A stretch of 64,000 bases of DNA from Candidatus Planktophila sp. (GTDB taxonomy: Bacteria > Actinomycetota > Actinomycetes > Nanopelagicales > Nanopelagicaceae). Where the stretch lies: positions 1 through 64,000 of the forward strand of contig JAIOWZ010000002.1 in the NCBI GenBank assembly GCA_021741905.1. The letters run 5' to 3'. A program made the position numbers and the translations under genes. Under the pieces are notes generated by a model, which saw only the letters and a list, made by a program, of their open reading frames with translations, ran no database searches and was not told the DNA's origin. Shown piece by piece: positions 29,199-39,404 of this stretch (positions are counted from its first letter, which is position 1; the number at the start of each line of letters is the position of its first letter).

Positions 29199-30482
29199 TT
29201 AAGCCTTTTTCCATGAAGCATCAATTGCATCAAATGCCTGCTTTTGAGTCTTCTTGCCTGCGATCCAGTTTGTTAGTTCGGTCCACTCAGTTGCGTTAAC
29301 AACTGCTGGAGCTAGATCTGAACCATCAAATCCGAACAACTTTGCTGTTGAAAGAATTCCAGCAATGTTCTTTGTAATTGGGTTCTTGTAACCAGCACTT
29401 GGGAATGTCTTGTGTGCTGATAGGTATGAAGGATATGTAGCAAGCATTGCGCCTTTACCTAGCTTGTCAGAAAGGATGAAGTTAAGAACCTTCTGAGTTG
29501 CTGGGTTTGCATCAAATGCTGCAGCTAGATCTCCGCCACCGAGAACGGCATCAGTTGTTCCAGCTGGTGCTGGAAGCTTGAATACGCCTACGCGTGTGAA
29601 GTTATTTGCCTTGTACTCAGCCTTGACTGCATCAGGGAAGAAGTCAGTGATAAATGAGCCTTGACGCATCATGAAGCACTTGTTCTTATCTGTTGCGAAT
29701 AGGTTAGCTGTTGCACCAAAGCCTGTAGCTGCAATTGCCTTACCGCCACCGTTTACGTTACCTGGTGTTAGTGCAACTTCTGCAAACTTCTTTGCGGCCT
29801 TCTGAACTGTTGGTGATGACCAAGCAAGCTTGCCCTTCCACCATGCTGTGTATTCAGCTTCTCCGCCGTAGCGAAGTACGTACTCTTCCATCCAGTCAGT
29901 TGCAGCCCAACCTGTTGCGCCACCTGACTCAATACCGATGCACCATGGGTATCCAAGCTTCTTTGTCTTGATTGTGTTTGTCAGCTTTGTCATTTCTGCA
30001 TCTGTCTTTGGAACAGTTAATCCTGCAGCCTTGAAGTTTGCTGGGTTGTACCAAACAAGTGACTTAACGTTTGCAGAAACTGGAAGACCGTAAGTCTTTC
30101 CACCCTTAGTTGCTAAACCAGCCCATCCTGGAACGAGAGTCTTCTTGATTCCTGCTAGATCAACTGACTTCAATGAGTCGATTGGTTCTAGAACAGATGA
30201 GTACTCAAGCAATCCGCCTGGCTGTGGCCACATTCCGATGTTTGGAGCCTGTCCTGCCTTTACCTTTACACGAATATCTGTGTCATAGGCAGCAAGAGTT
30301 GTGTAAGTAATTTTGATTCCGTTTGCTGCACCGAATGCATCAAGCTCAGCTTGGAAGCCTTTAGCTTGATCTCCGCCGAAGCCACCAAAAATAGTAACTT
30401 CTTCAGCAGCGTTTGCTGATGGTAGAACAGCAACTGATGCTGCTACCGCAACTGCAATAAATGCAGCGCTAATTTTCTTCAT
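29199..30482 (-). CDS. carbohydrate ABC transporter substrate-binding protein
   Basis: MKKISAAFIAVAVAASVAVLPSANA signal peptide; EVTIFGGFGGDQAKGFQAELDAFGAANG; start re-assigned from 30524. Confidence 0.88.
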   Translation of the reverse strand: MKKISAAFIAVAVAASVAVLPSANAAEEVTIFGGFGGDQAKGFQAELDAFGAANGIKITYTTLAAYDTDIRVKVKAGQAPNIGMWPQPGGLLEYSSVLEPIDSLKSVDLAGIKKTLVPGWAGLATKGGKTYGLPVSANVKSLVWYNPANFKAAGLTVPKTDAEMTKLTNTIKTKKLGYPWCIGIESGGATGWAATDWMEEYVLRYGGEAEYTAWWKGKLAWSSPTVQKAAKKFAEVALTPGNVNGGGKAIAATGFGATANLFATDKNKCFMMRQGSFITDFFPDAVKAEYKANNFTRVGVFKLPAPAGTTDAVLGGGDLAAAFDANPATQKVLNFILSDKLGKGAMLATYPSYLSAHKTFPSAGYKNPITKNIAGILSTAKLFGFDGSDLAPAVVNATEWTELTNWIAGKKTQKQAFDAIDASWKKA

Positions 30483-30666
30483 GAAGATTCCTTTCGAAAG
30501 GGTACGAAGCGTACAAAGGCACACCTCATCGGAGCGAAAATTACTAGGTCAGGCACGGCAGTTGAAGCCAAATGCGGTAACGCTTTGCCAAAGATTTAGG
30601 GGGTTTTTTGCAGTTTTTTACAGTGCCCCTTGAGCGTAAAAGGGTGCAAAATCGTGTCGTTTTTGC

Positions 30667-31878
30667 CTAAATTCTGACTAGTTCGCGATTGGTACCTGGG
30701 GGAGGAAATACCGAAAGGGTAATCACCCTGATTCCATCCCCAGTGAACAGTTCAATGGAGGATTGGTCTACAACAACCTTTAGATGCAACGTATCTGAAT
30801 CAACTTCATACGGTGCTTCGAATTGATCAATGAAAACAACTTTTGTGTCGGCGTTATAACCAACTTCAACAAATCCTTGCCAACCAACAACACCTGTATA
30901 TGGCATTGGCGATTTAATTTCATAGGTTAGTGAACACAATGGTTGTTGAGTAACAAAGATTTCATCGCCGTATACAGCTAATCCTAATTCTCGCGGAATA
31001 GTCATCGCATTTGTCCATGATGTTTCCGGATGTTCTTTAATAAATTCCCAATTGGCCATCCAGCCAATAAGAATTCTTTTTCCATTTGGTTCATTATTGA
31101 AAGTTACGCCGGCGTAATTATCTTTTCCATAATCTAACCAACGAGGTTCATCGGTTGAATACATGGGAGTAAATATTGTTCCGTCAAAATCTCCAATGAA
31201 GTATTGAGTTCCTGATCCATACAAACCTCCTGGATTGAGTGAGACCAATAAAATCCAGTACTCCTTGCCCTCTAAGGTTAATGGAAATAGATCAGGGCAC
31301 TCCCATACGCCACCAATAGCTGCTGCTGGTCCGAAGTCACTTAAGTGTTGCCAGGTAATTAAATCTAGGGATTTGTAGAAAGAGACTTTGTGATCCCAAG
31401 GTTGGACAGCACACATAATCCAGTGATCTTCATACTTAAATACTTTTGGATCTCTAAAATCTTTTTTGTTTTCATCAAGAACAGGATTATTGTCATACTT
31501 CACAAAGGTCCGGCCGTTGTCAGTGCTACGTGCAATGCATTGTGATTGATTTGTTTCTGTGTGTCGTGTGTAAAACGCGACTATCTCATCACCGATGCTG
31601 ACTGCGCTTCCGGAAAATATTGCACCGTCATCACTTTCGGCAATTGCTACAGGTAACTCTTCCCACTGTATTAAGTCTTGGCTTACCGCATGGCCCCAGG
31701 ACATATGTTTCCACTGTGTTCCAAAAGGGTTGTGTTGAAAAAATAGGTGGTACTCACCCTTATGCCACACCAAGCCATTGGGATCATTCATCCAATTTTT
31801 CGCAGGGGTGAAGTGCAAGCGTGGGCGATACTCACGGTCTAGTGACACGGCGGAAGCATAGGCTAGCCTGCGCGACAT
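30667..31878 (-). CDS. glycoside hydrolase family 32 (beta-fructosidase / sucrose or fructan hydrolase)
   Basis: LHFTPAKNWMNDPNGLVWHKGEYHLFFQHNPFG, RDPKVF, WECPDLFPL; start re-assigned to MSRRLAYAS at 31878. Confidence 0.92.
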   Translation of the reverse strand: MSRRLAYASAVSLDREYRPRLHFTPAKNWMNDPNGLVWHKGEYHLFFQHNPFGTQWKHMSWGHAVSQDLIQWEELPVAIAESDDGAIFSGSAVSIGDEIVAFYTRHTETNQSQCIARSTDNGRTFVKYDNNPVLDENKKDFRDPKVFKYEDHWIMCAVQPWDHKVSFYKSLDLITWQHLSDFGPAAAIGGVWECPDLFPLTLEGKEYWILLVSLNPGGLYGSGTQYFIGDFDGTIFTPMYSTDEPRWLDYGKDNYAGVTFNNEPNGKRILIGWMANWEFIKEHPETSWTNAMTIPRELGLAVYGDEIFVTQQPLCSLTYEIKSPMPYTGVVGWQGFVEVGYNADTKVVFIDQFEAPYEVDSDTLHLKVVVDQSSIELFTGDGIRVITLSVFPPPGTNRELVRI

Positions 31879-32515
31879 GAACCTCTTTGATGCCAATTCA
31901 ATCGTTGGTGATCTGGGCCTAGCCGGAGTTCTGGCCATCATCTTCGCCGAAACTGGTCTGCTAGTCGGTCTAGCTTTCCCAGGTGACTCCTTGCTCTTCA
32001 TTGCAGGAGTTGCTGCATCAGGTTCAGGTACTGCAATTTTGGGTAACGCCTCTTTAGACCCAGTTTTATTATTTGTGCTTTCACCATTTGCCGCGATTTT
32101 TGGAAGTGTAGTTGGCTACTGGTTTGGTGAAAAATATGGCAAGAAGTTATTTGATAAACCAGATGGAAGAATCTTTAATCATCAAAAGGTTGTTGCCACA
32201 GAAAAATGGCTCACTAAATACGGAATTGGTAAAGCGCTTGTTTTAGCTCGCTTTGTTCCATTTGTTCGCACACTGATTAATCCGATGTGCGGAATTATTG
32301 GTGTTCCAAAGAAAACTTTTATGATCTGGAATACGGTCGGAGCCTTAATATGGACGCAAGGCGTTATCGGTTTGGGATTTATTCTAGGCGATGTTCTAGA
32401 AGGTTCAGTTGATAAGTACCTGTTGCCAGTTATTGGACTTATCGTTTTTGTAAGTCTTGTTCCAGTACTTTTTGAACTTTTTAGAGAGTGGCAATCAAAG
32501 CGCTTTAAAAACTAA
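31877..32515 (+). CDS. DedA family membrane protein
   Basis: IFAETGLLVGLAFPGDSLLFIAGVAA; ARFVPFVRTLINPMCGIIGVPKKTFMIWN. Confidence 0.92.
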   Translation: MNLFDANSIVGDLGLAGVLAIIFAETGLLVGLAFPGDSLLFIAGVAASGSGTAILGNASLDPVLLFVLSPFAAIFGSVVGYWFGEKYGKKLFDKPDGRIFNHQKVVATEKWLTKYGIGKALVLARFVPFVRTLINPMCGIIGVPKKTFMIWNTVGALIWTQGVIGLGFILGDVLEGSVDKYLLPVIGLIVFVSLVPVLFELFREWQSKRFKN

Positions 32516-33049
32516 TTAAAGACCTAAATCTGCTAACTGATATGCCGCGCGGTATTCATAGCCTGCCTCTTTAATCTTTGGTTCTGCGCCCCGTTCGACA
32601 ATTACTGCAACGCCAACAACAATTGCACCAGCTTCGACTAAAGCCTCAACCGCAGTTAGAACTGATCCGCCTGTTGTTGATGTGTCCTCAACTGCTAAAA
32701 CGCGCTTGCCCCTAACATCAGGGCCTTCGATTCTGCGTTGTAGGCCATGTGCTTTTTCAGCTTTGCGCACTACAAATGCATCAATCTTTTTTCCTTGTGA
32801 TGCCGCCACATGCATCATCGCTACTGCAACAGGATCTGCGCCAAGTGTTAATCCACCAACTGCTTCATAATCAAGATCTTTGGTTAGATCCAACATCACT
32901 TGACCAACTAGCGGGGCTGCCTGTGAATCTAATGTGACTCGGCGCAGATCTACATAGTAATCAGCCTCTTTACCGCTGGAGAGAATGACTTTTCCATGCA
33001 CAACGGCCTTAGAAAGAATCTGTTCTCTTAGAGTTTCATGTGAATTCAT
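32516..33049 (-). CDS. pyrE: orotate phosphoribosyltransferase
   Basis: LSSGKEADYYVDLRRVTLD, VRGKRVLAVEDTSTTGGSVLTAVEAL PRPP motif. Confidence 0.94.
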   Translation of the reverse strand: MNSHETLREQILSKAVVHGKVILSSGKEADYYVDLRRVTLDSQAAPLVGQVMLDLTKDLDYEAVGGLTLGADPVAVAMMHVAASQGKKIDAFVVRKAEKAHGLQRRIEGPDVRGKRVLAVEDTSTTGGSVLTAVEALVEAGAIVVGVAVIVERGAEPKIKEAGYEYRAAYQLADLGL

Positions 33050-33093
33050 GCTTTAACCTTACCGCGATGGTCAAACATCTCTACATTATGGGG

Positions 33094-34392
33094 ATGAACG
33101 CGCAACGGTTAGAGACCTCACGATTACTGCAACGCTTTGGCTTTGGACCTCGCCCAGGTGAATATGCGCAAGCTATCAAAGACGGTGTTGAAGCAACTCG
33201 TGCCAAGGTTTTAACTGTCCCAGCTAATGATGCTGGAGCTGCAAAAGTTGCTGAACCTGGAATTACTGATTTAGGAAAGCGTCCTGCTGCTAACTCAGCG
33301 GAAATTGTCCCATTTTCAATTGCTATGAGAAATCAAACTCAGCAAATGTCACTGTGGTGGCTAGATCGCATGGCGATGAGCGATCATGGTTTAACAGAAC
33401 GAATGACATGGTTTTGGCATGGGCACTGGGCAACCTCGATTCAAAAAATTAATTATGCGATGCCTATGTTTAAGCAGAATAAAACCTTGCGCGATAACTG
33501 TCTAGGTAACTTTAAAACAATGTCGCGCGCCATGATTAATGATGGTGCATTGCAGTATTGGTTAGATGGTCAAGACAGTACGTTGAAATCGCCTAATGAA
33601 AATTTAGGGCGCGAACTAATGGAGCTCTTCGTCTTAGGTGTTGATCGGTACACAGAAGATGATGTAAAGGGTGCTGCTCGTGCACTAACTGGTTATCAAG
33701 TTGTTAATTCTGCGGGAACGGTCTTGTTTAATCCAAAACGCCATGACCCAAATCCAATAACTATTCTTGGGGCAACACAACCATTTAATGGCGAACAACT
33801 TTCGGATTTCTTAGTGGCGCGCGAAGATAATGCAACCTTTATCGCAGAACGTTTGTGGTACCGATTCATTTCAAGTACTGAAGCTATGCCAGCAACTTTT
33901 TCTGCCAAGAGCGCCTTTGCTGGTCGAGATATTGCTGCAGCGGTCAAAGCGATGGCAAGTGATCCAGCGATGAGTGATTCTAAAAATGACATGGTGAAAG
34001 CTCCTTTGGAATGGTTTATCGCAGCATGTAGAGCCCTGGAGTTAACTCCATCAACTCTGAAGACACCTGGACAGCTGTTTAATTACTTGGACAAGTTAGG
34101 CCAAGTGCCATTTGCCCCCCCAAATGTTGGTGGTTGGCCTGCAGCTGAGGCGTGGTTGTCCTCTGCAACGGCCCAGTACCGAATCGCATTTGCAACTTGG
34201 TTAGTAAAGCAAAGTGAATTGCGAGCACTTAACGAGATTCCGGTTGGATTACGAGTTGTTAAAAGTGCCGATTGGTTAGGTGTGGCTGAATGGAGTCCTC
34301 GTACTCAATCAACATTGCGTGCATCGCTGGCGGATCCTGCGCAGTTTGCTTTGCTTGCATTGTGTAGCCCTGAATTTATCGTGAGTGCATAG
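33094..34392 (+). CDS. DUF1800 family protein
   Basis: LLQRFGFGPRPGEYAQ, ERMTWFWHGHWATS, NLGRELMELFVLGVDRYTEDDVKGAARALTGY, APPNVGGWP. Confidence 0.88.
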   Translation: MNAQRLETSRLLQRFGFGPRPGEYAQAIKDGVEATRAKVLTVPANDAGAAKVAEPGITDLGKRPAANSAEIVPFSIAMRNQTQQMSLWWLDRMAMSDHGLTERMTWFWHGHWATSIQKINYAMPMFKQNKTLRDNCLGNFKTMSRAMINDGALQYWLDGQDSTLKSPNENLGRELMELFVLGVDRYTEDDVKGAARALTGYQVVNSAGTVLFNPKRHDPNPITILGATQPFNGEQLSDFLVAREDNATFIAERLWYRFISSTEAMPATFSAKSAFAGRDIAAAVKAMASDPAMSDSKNDMVKAPLEWFIAACRALELTPSTLKTPGQLFNYLDKLGQVPFAPPNVGGWPAAEAWLSSATAQYRIAFATWLVKQSELRALNEIPVGLRVVKSADWLGVAEWSPRTQSTLRASLADPAQFALLALCSPEFIVSA

Positions 34393-34401
34393 GAGGCGAC
34401 C

Positions 34402-35634
34402 ATGGATACAGTTACCAGAAGAAAGTTTCTTAAGCTAACAACAGGTGCGGTGGCAGTTGGTGCTGCGGCCCCACTGCTTAGCTTCGAAGACATCGCACAA
34501 GCTGCAATTGATCGACCACTACCTGCGAACACTCCAATTCTTGTCGTTGTTACTTTGTATGGTGGAAATGATGGCTTAAACACCGTTGTTCCTTATACAG
34601 ATCCTTTGTATTACTCACTACGACCAGGGCTTGCTTATAAGCCAGAAGTTGTACTTCCATTAAATGCTGAACTTGCACTTAACCCTGCAATGAAGGGCTT
34701 AAAGTCTTTGTGGGATCAAAACAAAGTAGCAATTGTTCGTGGCGTTGGTTATCCCAATCCTGATCGTTCTCACTTTTCATCCATGGCAAAGTGGCAGACG
34801 GCATCTCCTGCAAAAAATATTTCAACAGGCTGGCTGGGTCGTTGGGTTGATTCACAACCAGAAGATTCCATGCTTGCAATCTCTTTAGGTTCGGTTTTGC
34901 CACCACTACTTGCTGGTGCAAAGCGTTCGGGCTCGGCTCTTCCTCTTGGTGGTTTAGTAATCCCAAAGGGAGACTTAGCTCTTCAGTGCCAAAAGCTTTC
35001 TATGCCTGTCAAAAAGGACTCAAAATTGATGGCTGCTGCAGCAACTTCTATGCGCAACCTCTTTACTGTTTCTACCAGTGTGCAGCCAGTGCTTAAGATG
35101 CCTGCCCCTGTAAGCCCAGATTTGCCAACAACTAATGGCGGAAACGCTGGCGGAGATAGCAATTTGGCGCAGCAGCTAGATGTTGTTGCAAAGCTTATTG
35201 CTGCAGGATCTCCCACAAAGGTCTGGTCTGTCTCCCTTGGTGGTTTTGACACCCATGCCAATGAAGCAAATGCACAAGCATCTTTACTTGGGACAGTTTC
35301 TGATTCTTTGTCACGATTTATGGGACAACTCAAGGCAACCACACGAAGTAATGATGTAACAATCATGGTTTATAGCGAGTTTGGTCGTCGAGTACTCGGT
35401 AATGGCTCAGATGGAACAGATCACGGAACTGCAGGTCCAATGTTTATTGTTGGAAATTCAGTTAAGGGTGGGTTCTATGGCGAACAACCATCATTAAAGA
35501 ATTTGTATAAGGGTGATTTAGCAGTGACAACAGATTTCCGTGATGTCTACGCCACAGTTATTGAAAAGGTTTTGAAATCACCGGTTGGGCCAACACTTGG
35601 TACCTGGTCCGGTCGAATTAATTGTATGAACTAA
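34402..35634 (+). CDS. DUF1501 family protein with Tat signal
   Basis: MDTVTRRKFLKLTTGAVAVGAAAPLLS Tat signal; VVTLYGGNDGLNTVVPYTDPLYYSLRP; FGRRVLGNGSDGTDHGTAGPMF. Confidence 0.9.
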   Translation: MDTVTRRKFLKLTTGAVAVGAAAPLLSFEDIAQAAIDRPLPANTPILVVVTLYGGNDGLNTVVPYTDPLYYSLRPGLAYKPEVVLPLNAELALNPAMKGLKSLWDQNKVAIVRGVGYPNPDRSHFSSMAKWQTASPAKNISTGWLGRWVDSQPEDSMLAISLGSVLPPLLAGAKRSGSALPLGGLVIPKGDLALQCQKLSMPVKKDSKLMAAAATSMRNLFTVSTSVQPVLKMPAPVSPDLPTTNGGNAGGDSNLAQQLDVVAKLIAAGSPTKVWSVSLGGFDTHANEANAQASLLGTVSDSLSRFMGQLKATTRSNDVTIMVYSEFGRRVLGNGSDGTDHGTAGPMFIVGNSVKGGFYGEQPSLKNLYKGDLAVTTDFRDVYATVIEKVLKSPVGPTLGTWSGRINCMN

Positions 35635-36017
35635 TCTTCTTTATAAATAATTACTTCATTTTTACGACGGGTAGCTAAACCTTTAGGTGGGTTTTGTTCA
35701 ATTAGTGCGTTTACTTCAATACGAAGTTGTGCAACCTCCAGCGCCATATTTGCAACTGCAGATTCCAATTCAATAATGCGCTTAATACCTGCATGGTTGA
35801 TTCCTTCGCCAACAAGTTTTTGAACTGCACGAAGAAGTGCAATATCTCGCAATGAGTATCTACGATTGCGACCTTCGGTGCGCGATGGGGAGACCAAACC
35901 TAATTTGTCATACTGACGCAAAGTCTGTGGGTGCATCCCAGAGATTTCAGCGGCAACGGAAATGACATAAACGCCAGCATCATCATCTGGTTGTGTGTTC
36001 TTCACTTCCTCGTTCAT
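35631..36017 (-). CDS. hspR: MerR-family heat-shock repressor
   Basis: [41 protein letters not shown]; end of dnaK-grpE-dnaJ operon. Confidence 0.92.
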   Translation of the reverse strand: MNEEVKNTQPDDDAGVYVISVAAEISGMHPQTLRQYDKLGLVSPSRTEGRNRRYSLRDIALLRAVQKLVGEGINHAGIKRIIELESAVANMALEVAQLRIEVNALIEQNPPKGLATRRKNEVIIYKED

Positions 36018-36931
36018 ATCTTTGCCTTACTTACAAAATCAGAGCGAACATCTTCTGTTGCAGTTTCTTCGGCAAATGATTTCAATGCTTCTAGTGCTTT
36101 GCCATCAACGCGTTGTGGGACCTGGACCTCAACAGTGACCAATAAGTCGCCTGTGGTACTTCCTTTTGTGATGCCACGACCCTTCACCCGAAGTGTGCGA
36201 CCGTTGGGTGTGCCAGGTGCAATACGAACCGTTACATCATCACCGGCCATAGTCGGCACCTTTATATCTGCACCAAGTGCAGCTTCTGCAAATGTAACTG
36301 GCAGAGTGATCACTAAATTTTCACCTTTGCGAGAAAAGATAGGGTGAGGCTTCACATGTAGTTGGATAAATAGATCGCCAGGACCTGCTTCTCCAGCACT
36401 ACCTTTTCCCTTAACCCGAATCTTTGCGCCATCGGCAACACCAGTTGGAACCCGCGCAGAGATATTTTGTGCTTGTCCACGATCAGTTGCTAAATGCAGA
36501 TCAAGTGTTGTACCAAAGACAGATTCGCGAAATGTAATGGTCGCTTCAGTTTGTAGATCTTGTCCTTTACGTGGACCGCGGCGGCCGCTACCACCAAAGA
36601 GAGTTGCAAAAATATCTTGTGGATTTCCGCCACCAAAAACATCGTGGAAGTCTCCACCTTGAAATCCACCTTGCGACTGGCGAAAGCCACCTCTTTCAAA
36701 CAATGATCGTGCTTCATCGTATTCAGCGCGCTTTTTGGCATCCGACAAGATTTCATAGGCTTCAGAAACTGCTTTGAACTTTTCTTCTTTTTCTGAATCA
36801 CCCTTTGTTTTATCTGGGTGAAGGTCACGGGCAAGTGCGCGGTACTTCTTTTTAATCTCATCAGCGGCAGCCTTTTTATCTACACCAAGGACTTTATAGA
36901 AGTCCTTTTCATAGAGGTCTTTGGCTGCCAT
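36014..36931 (-). CDS. dnaJ: J-domain co-chaperone lacking a zinc-finger domain (CbpA-like DnaJ)
   Basis: [37 protein letters not shown]-terminal substrate-binding domains; no cysteine in the whole protein. Confidence 0.92.
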   Translation of the reverse strand: MAAKDLYEKDFYKVLGVDKKAAADEIKKKYRALARDLHPDKTKGDSEKEEKFKAVSEAYEILSDAKKRAEYDEARSLFERGGFRQSQGGFQGGDFHDVFGGGNPQDIFATLFGGSGRRGPRKGQDLQTEATITFRESVFGTTLDLHLATDRGQAQNISARVPTGVADGAKIRVKGKGSAGEAGPGDLFIQLHVKPHPIFSRKGENLVITLPVTFAEAALGADIKVPTMAGDDVTVRIAPGTPNGRTLRVKGRGITKGSTTGDLLVTVEVQVPQRVDGKALEALKSFAEETATEDVRSDFVSKAKI

Positions 36932-36937
36932 TGTTAA

Positions 36938-37414
36938 TTACGCTCCCTCTGGATCTGTCACAGATACGCGTGCCGGACGCAAGATGCGTTCTTTGTATTT
37001 GTAACCCGATTGCAAAATCTTAGATGCGGTCGGTACTAAAACCTCTGCAGACTCTTCGTGCATTAAAGCCTCATGGATCTGTGGATCAAATGCTTCGCCT
37101 TCGGTTCCATACTTTTCTAGCCCGATGCGAGAAGTTATTGAATTGAGCTGGTCTGCTACCGCTTTAAAGCCCCCTGATAGCTCTCCATGTTGCTCTGCGC
37201 GATCAACGTCATCAAGTAGTGCAAGGAGTTCTGTAAGGACAGCACCCACTGCGCTTTCATGGGCAACGGCCCGATCACGTTCAACCCGCTTTCGGTAGTT
37301 TGCATACTCTGCCTGTAGGCGTTGCAAATCAGATGTAAGTGTTGCCACCGGGTCAGCTTCCTGACCCGGCTCAACAACCTCTTCAACTACTTGTTCAGTA
37401 GTTTCCTCTGACAT
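36938..37414 (-). CDS. grpE: nucleotide exchange factor GrpE
   Basis: LQRLQAEYANYRKRVERDR; FDPQIHEALMHEES; position between dnaK and dnaJ. Confidence 0.95.
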   Translation of the reverse strand: MSEETTEQVVEEVVEPGQEADPVATLTSDLQRLQAEYANYRKRVERDRAVAHESAVGAVLTELLALLDDVDRAEQHGELSGGFKAVADQLNSITSRIGLEKYGTEGEAFDPQIHEALMHEESAEVLVPTASKILQSGYKYKERILRPARVSVTDPEGA

Positions 37415-39252
37415 TACTTAACTTCTTCATCAATGATTTCGGCATCTTCTACGCCATCTTCTTGTGGCCCAGACCCAGCGGCTTCGCCTTCAGTTGCTGC
37501 ACTGGCTGCATACAAAGCTGCACCAAGTGATTGGCTGACGGTTGCAACCTTTTCAGTTGCTGACTTAATCATTTCGTAGTTTGAACCACCAAGTGCGGTC
37601 TTAAGTTCTGCAAGTGCAGCCTCTGTCTCACTCTTCTTCTCAAGAGCATCACCTTGTGACAATTTTTCTTCATTGTCTTTGATGAACTTTTCAGTTGAGT
37701 ACAGAAGTGAGTCTCCGGCATTGCGGATCTCTGCCTCTTCCTTACGCTGACGATCTTCTTCAGCATGTGATTCAGCATCGGCCATCATGCGGGCGATCTC
37801 ATCCTTGTTAAGTGCCGATCCACCAGTGATAGTCATGCTCTGCTCTTTACCTGTTCCAAGATCCTTTGCAGAGACATGAACAATTCCGTTTGCATCAATG
37901 TCAAATGTGACTTCAATTTGTGGAACACCACGTGGTGAAGGTGGCAAACCAGTTAGTTCGAACATTCCTAGCTTCTTGTTATAAGCAGCCATTTCACGCT
38001 CGCCTTGGTATGCCTGAATCTGAACAGCAGGCTGATTGTCATCAGCCGTTGTAAATACCTCGCTGCGCTTTGTTGGAATAGTCGTGTTGCGCTCGATTAG
38101 GCGAGTCATTACGCCGCCCTTGGTTTCGATACCAAGTGACAGCGGGGTTACATCTAGGAGCAATACATCCTTTACCTCACCCTTTAAAACACCGGCTTGA
38201 AGGGATGCGCCAACTGCAACAACCTCATCAGGATTAACGCCCTTGTTTGGCTCTTTGCCACCAGTTAATTCCTTAACTAGGTCAACAACAGCTGGCATAC
38301 GAGTTGATCCACCAACTAGTACAACTGATTCAATCTTTGCAATTGGAATTCCAGCATCCTTTAGAACTGCTTGGAATGGCTTCTTGCAACGTTCTAGAAG
38401 GGCAGCGGTTAATTGCTGGAACTGTGCGCGTGTAATTGTTTCATCCATAAACAATGGGTTCTTTTCTGAATCAACTGTTATATATGGAAGATTGACTGAT
38501 GCAGATTGTGATGATGAGAGTTCAATCTTTGCCTTTTCAGCAGCTTCACGAACACGTTGCATCGCCATCTTGTCTTTTGTTAAATCAATTCCATTGGCAG
38601 ATCCAAATGTTTGCACTAGGTGATCAACTAGTGCTTGATCCCAGTCATCTCCACCTAGATTGTTATCGCCGTTAGTTGCCTTAACTTCAACAACACCATC
38701 ACCGATTTCAAGAAGTGAAACGTCAAATGTTCCGCCACCAAGGTCAAAGACAAGAATTGTTTGTTCTTTGTCTGCTTTATCAAGGCCGTATGCGAGCGCT
38801 GCTGCAGTTGGCTCGTTGATGATGCGAAGAACATTAAGACCGGCAATTTCGCCAGCTTCTTTTGTTGCTTGACGTTGTGCATCGTTAAAGTAGGCAGGGA
38901 CTGTGATAACCGCATCGGTTACTGTCTCGCCCAAATAGCTTTCTGCATCGCGCTTTAGCTTTTGTAGAACGCGTGCTGAAATTTCTTGTGAGGTGTACTT
39001 CTTACCATCGATATCGATAGTCCAATTAGTACCAATGTGACGCTTAACGGATCGGATTGTGCGATCTACGTTTGTTACTGATTGACGTTTTGCGACCTCG
39101 CCAACAAGGACCTCGCCATTTTTGGCAAAGGCCACGATTGATGGGGTTGTGCGCGCACCTTCTGCGTTGGCGATAACCGTTGGCTCGCCACCTTCAAGGA
39201 CAGATACGCAGCTGTTTGTTGTTCCTAGATCGATTCCGACTGCTCTAGCCAT
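37414..39252 (-). CDS. dnaK: molecular chaperone DnaK
   Basis: [42 protein letters not shown]; start re-assigned from 39327. Confidence 0.98.
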   Translation of the reverse strand: MARAVGIDLGTTNSCVSVLEGGEPTVIANAEGARTTPSIVAFAKNGEVLVGEVAKRQSVTNVDRTIRSVKRHIGTNWTIDIDGKKYTSQEISARVLQKLKRDAESYLGETVTDAVITVPAYFNDAQRQATKEAGEIAGLNVLRIINEPTAAALAYGLDKADKEQTILVFDLGGGTFDVSLLEIGDGVVEVKATNGDNNLGGDDWDQALVDHLVQTFGSANGIDLTKDKMAMQRVREAAEKAKIELSSSQSASVNLPYITVDSEKNPLFMDETITRAQFQQLTAALLERCKKPFQAVLKDAGIPIAKIESVVLVGGSTRMPAVVDLVKELTGGKEPNKGVNPDEVVAVGASLQAGVLKGEVKDVLLLDVTPLSLGIETKGGVMTRLIERNTTIPTKRSEVFTTADDNQPAVQIQAYQGEREMAAYNKKLGMFELTGLPPSPRGVPQIEVTFDIDANGIVHVSAKDLGTGKEQSMTITGGSALNKDEIARMMADAESHAEEDRQRKEEAEIRNAGDSLLYSTEKFIKDNEEKLSQGDALEKKSETEAALAELKTALGGSNYEMIKSATEKVATVSQSLGAALYAASAATEGEAAGSGPQEDGVEDAEIIDEEVK

Positions 39253-39307
39253 TGTGAGTGCTCCTTTTATCCCGCTCGAGCCTGATTTAGGGTCGAGGAA
39301 TGTTGAA

Positions 39308-39351
39308 CTTGAGTCGAGTATACACAAAAGGTTGAGTCGTTGCGACTCAGG
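39308..39351. promoter_or_regulatory. two tandem HAIR-like (HspR) operators upstream of dnaK
   Basis: CTTGAGT-N7-ACACAAA (39308-39328) and GTTGAGT-N7-ACTCAGG (39331-39351) versus known HAIR CTTGAGT-N7-ACTCAAG; a TATACT -10-like hexamer (minus strand) lies in the first. Confidence 0.82.
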
Positions 39352-39404
39352 TTTTTGTCTGGTTGAACACGCATGTAACGGGGTTTATTCCCTACCCTCT
39401 CCCT

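Noticed and set aside
30600-30655. GGGGG…CCCC pairing around TTTTTTGCAGTTTTTTACAG as a terminator after GH32
   Set aside because: Stem is only 4-5 bp with a loop over 20 nt and A/T runs in the loop rather than after the stem
39253-39327. Upstream extension of dnaK to 39327 in the ORF track
   Set aside because: Would read through the leader next to the HAIR operators; DnaK begins [14 protein letters not shown] at 39252
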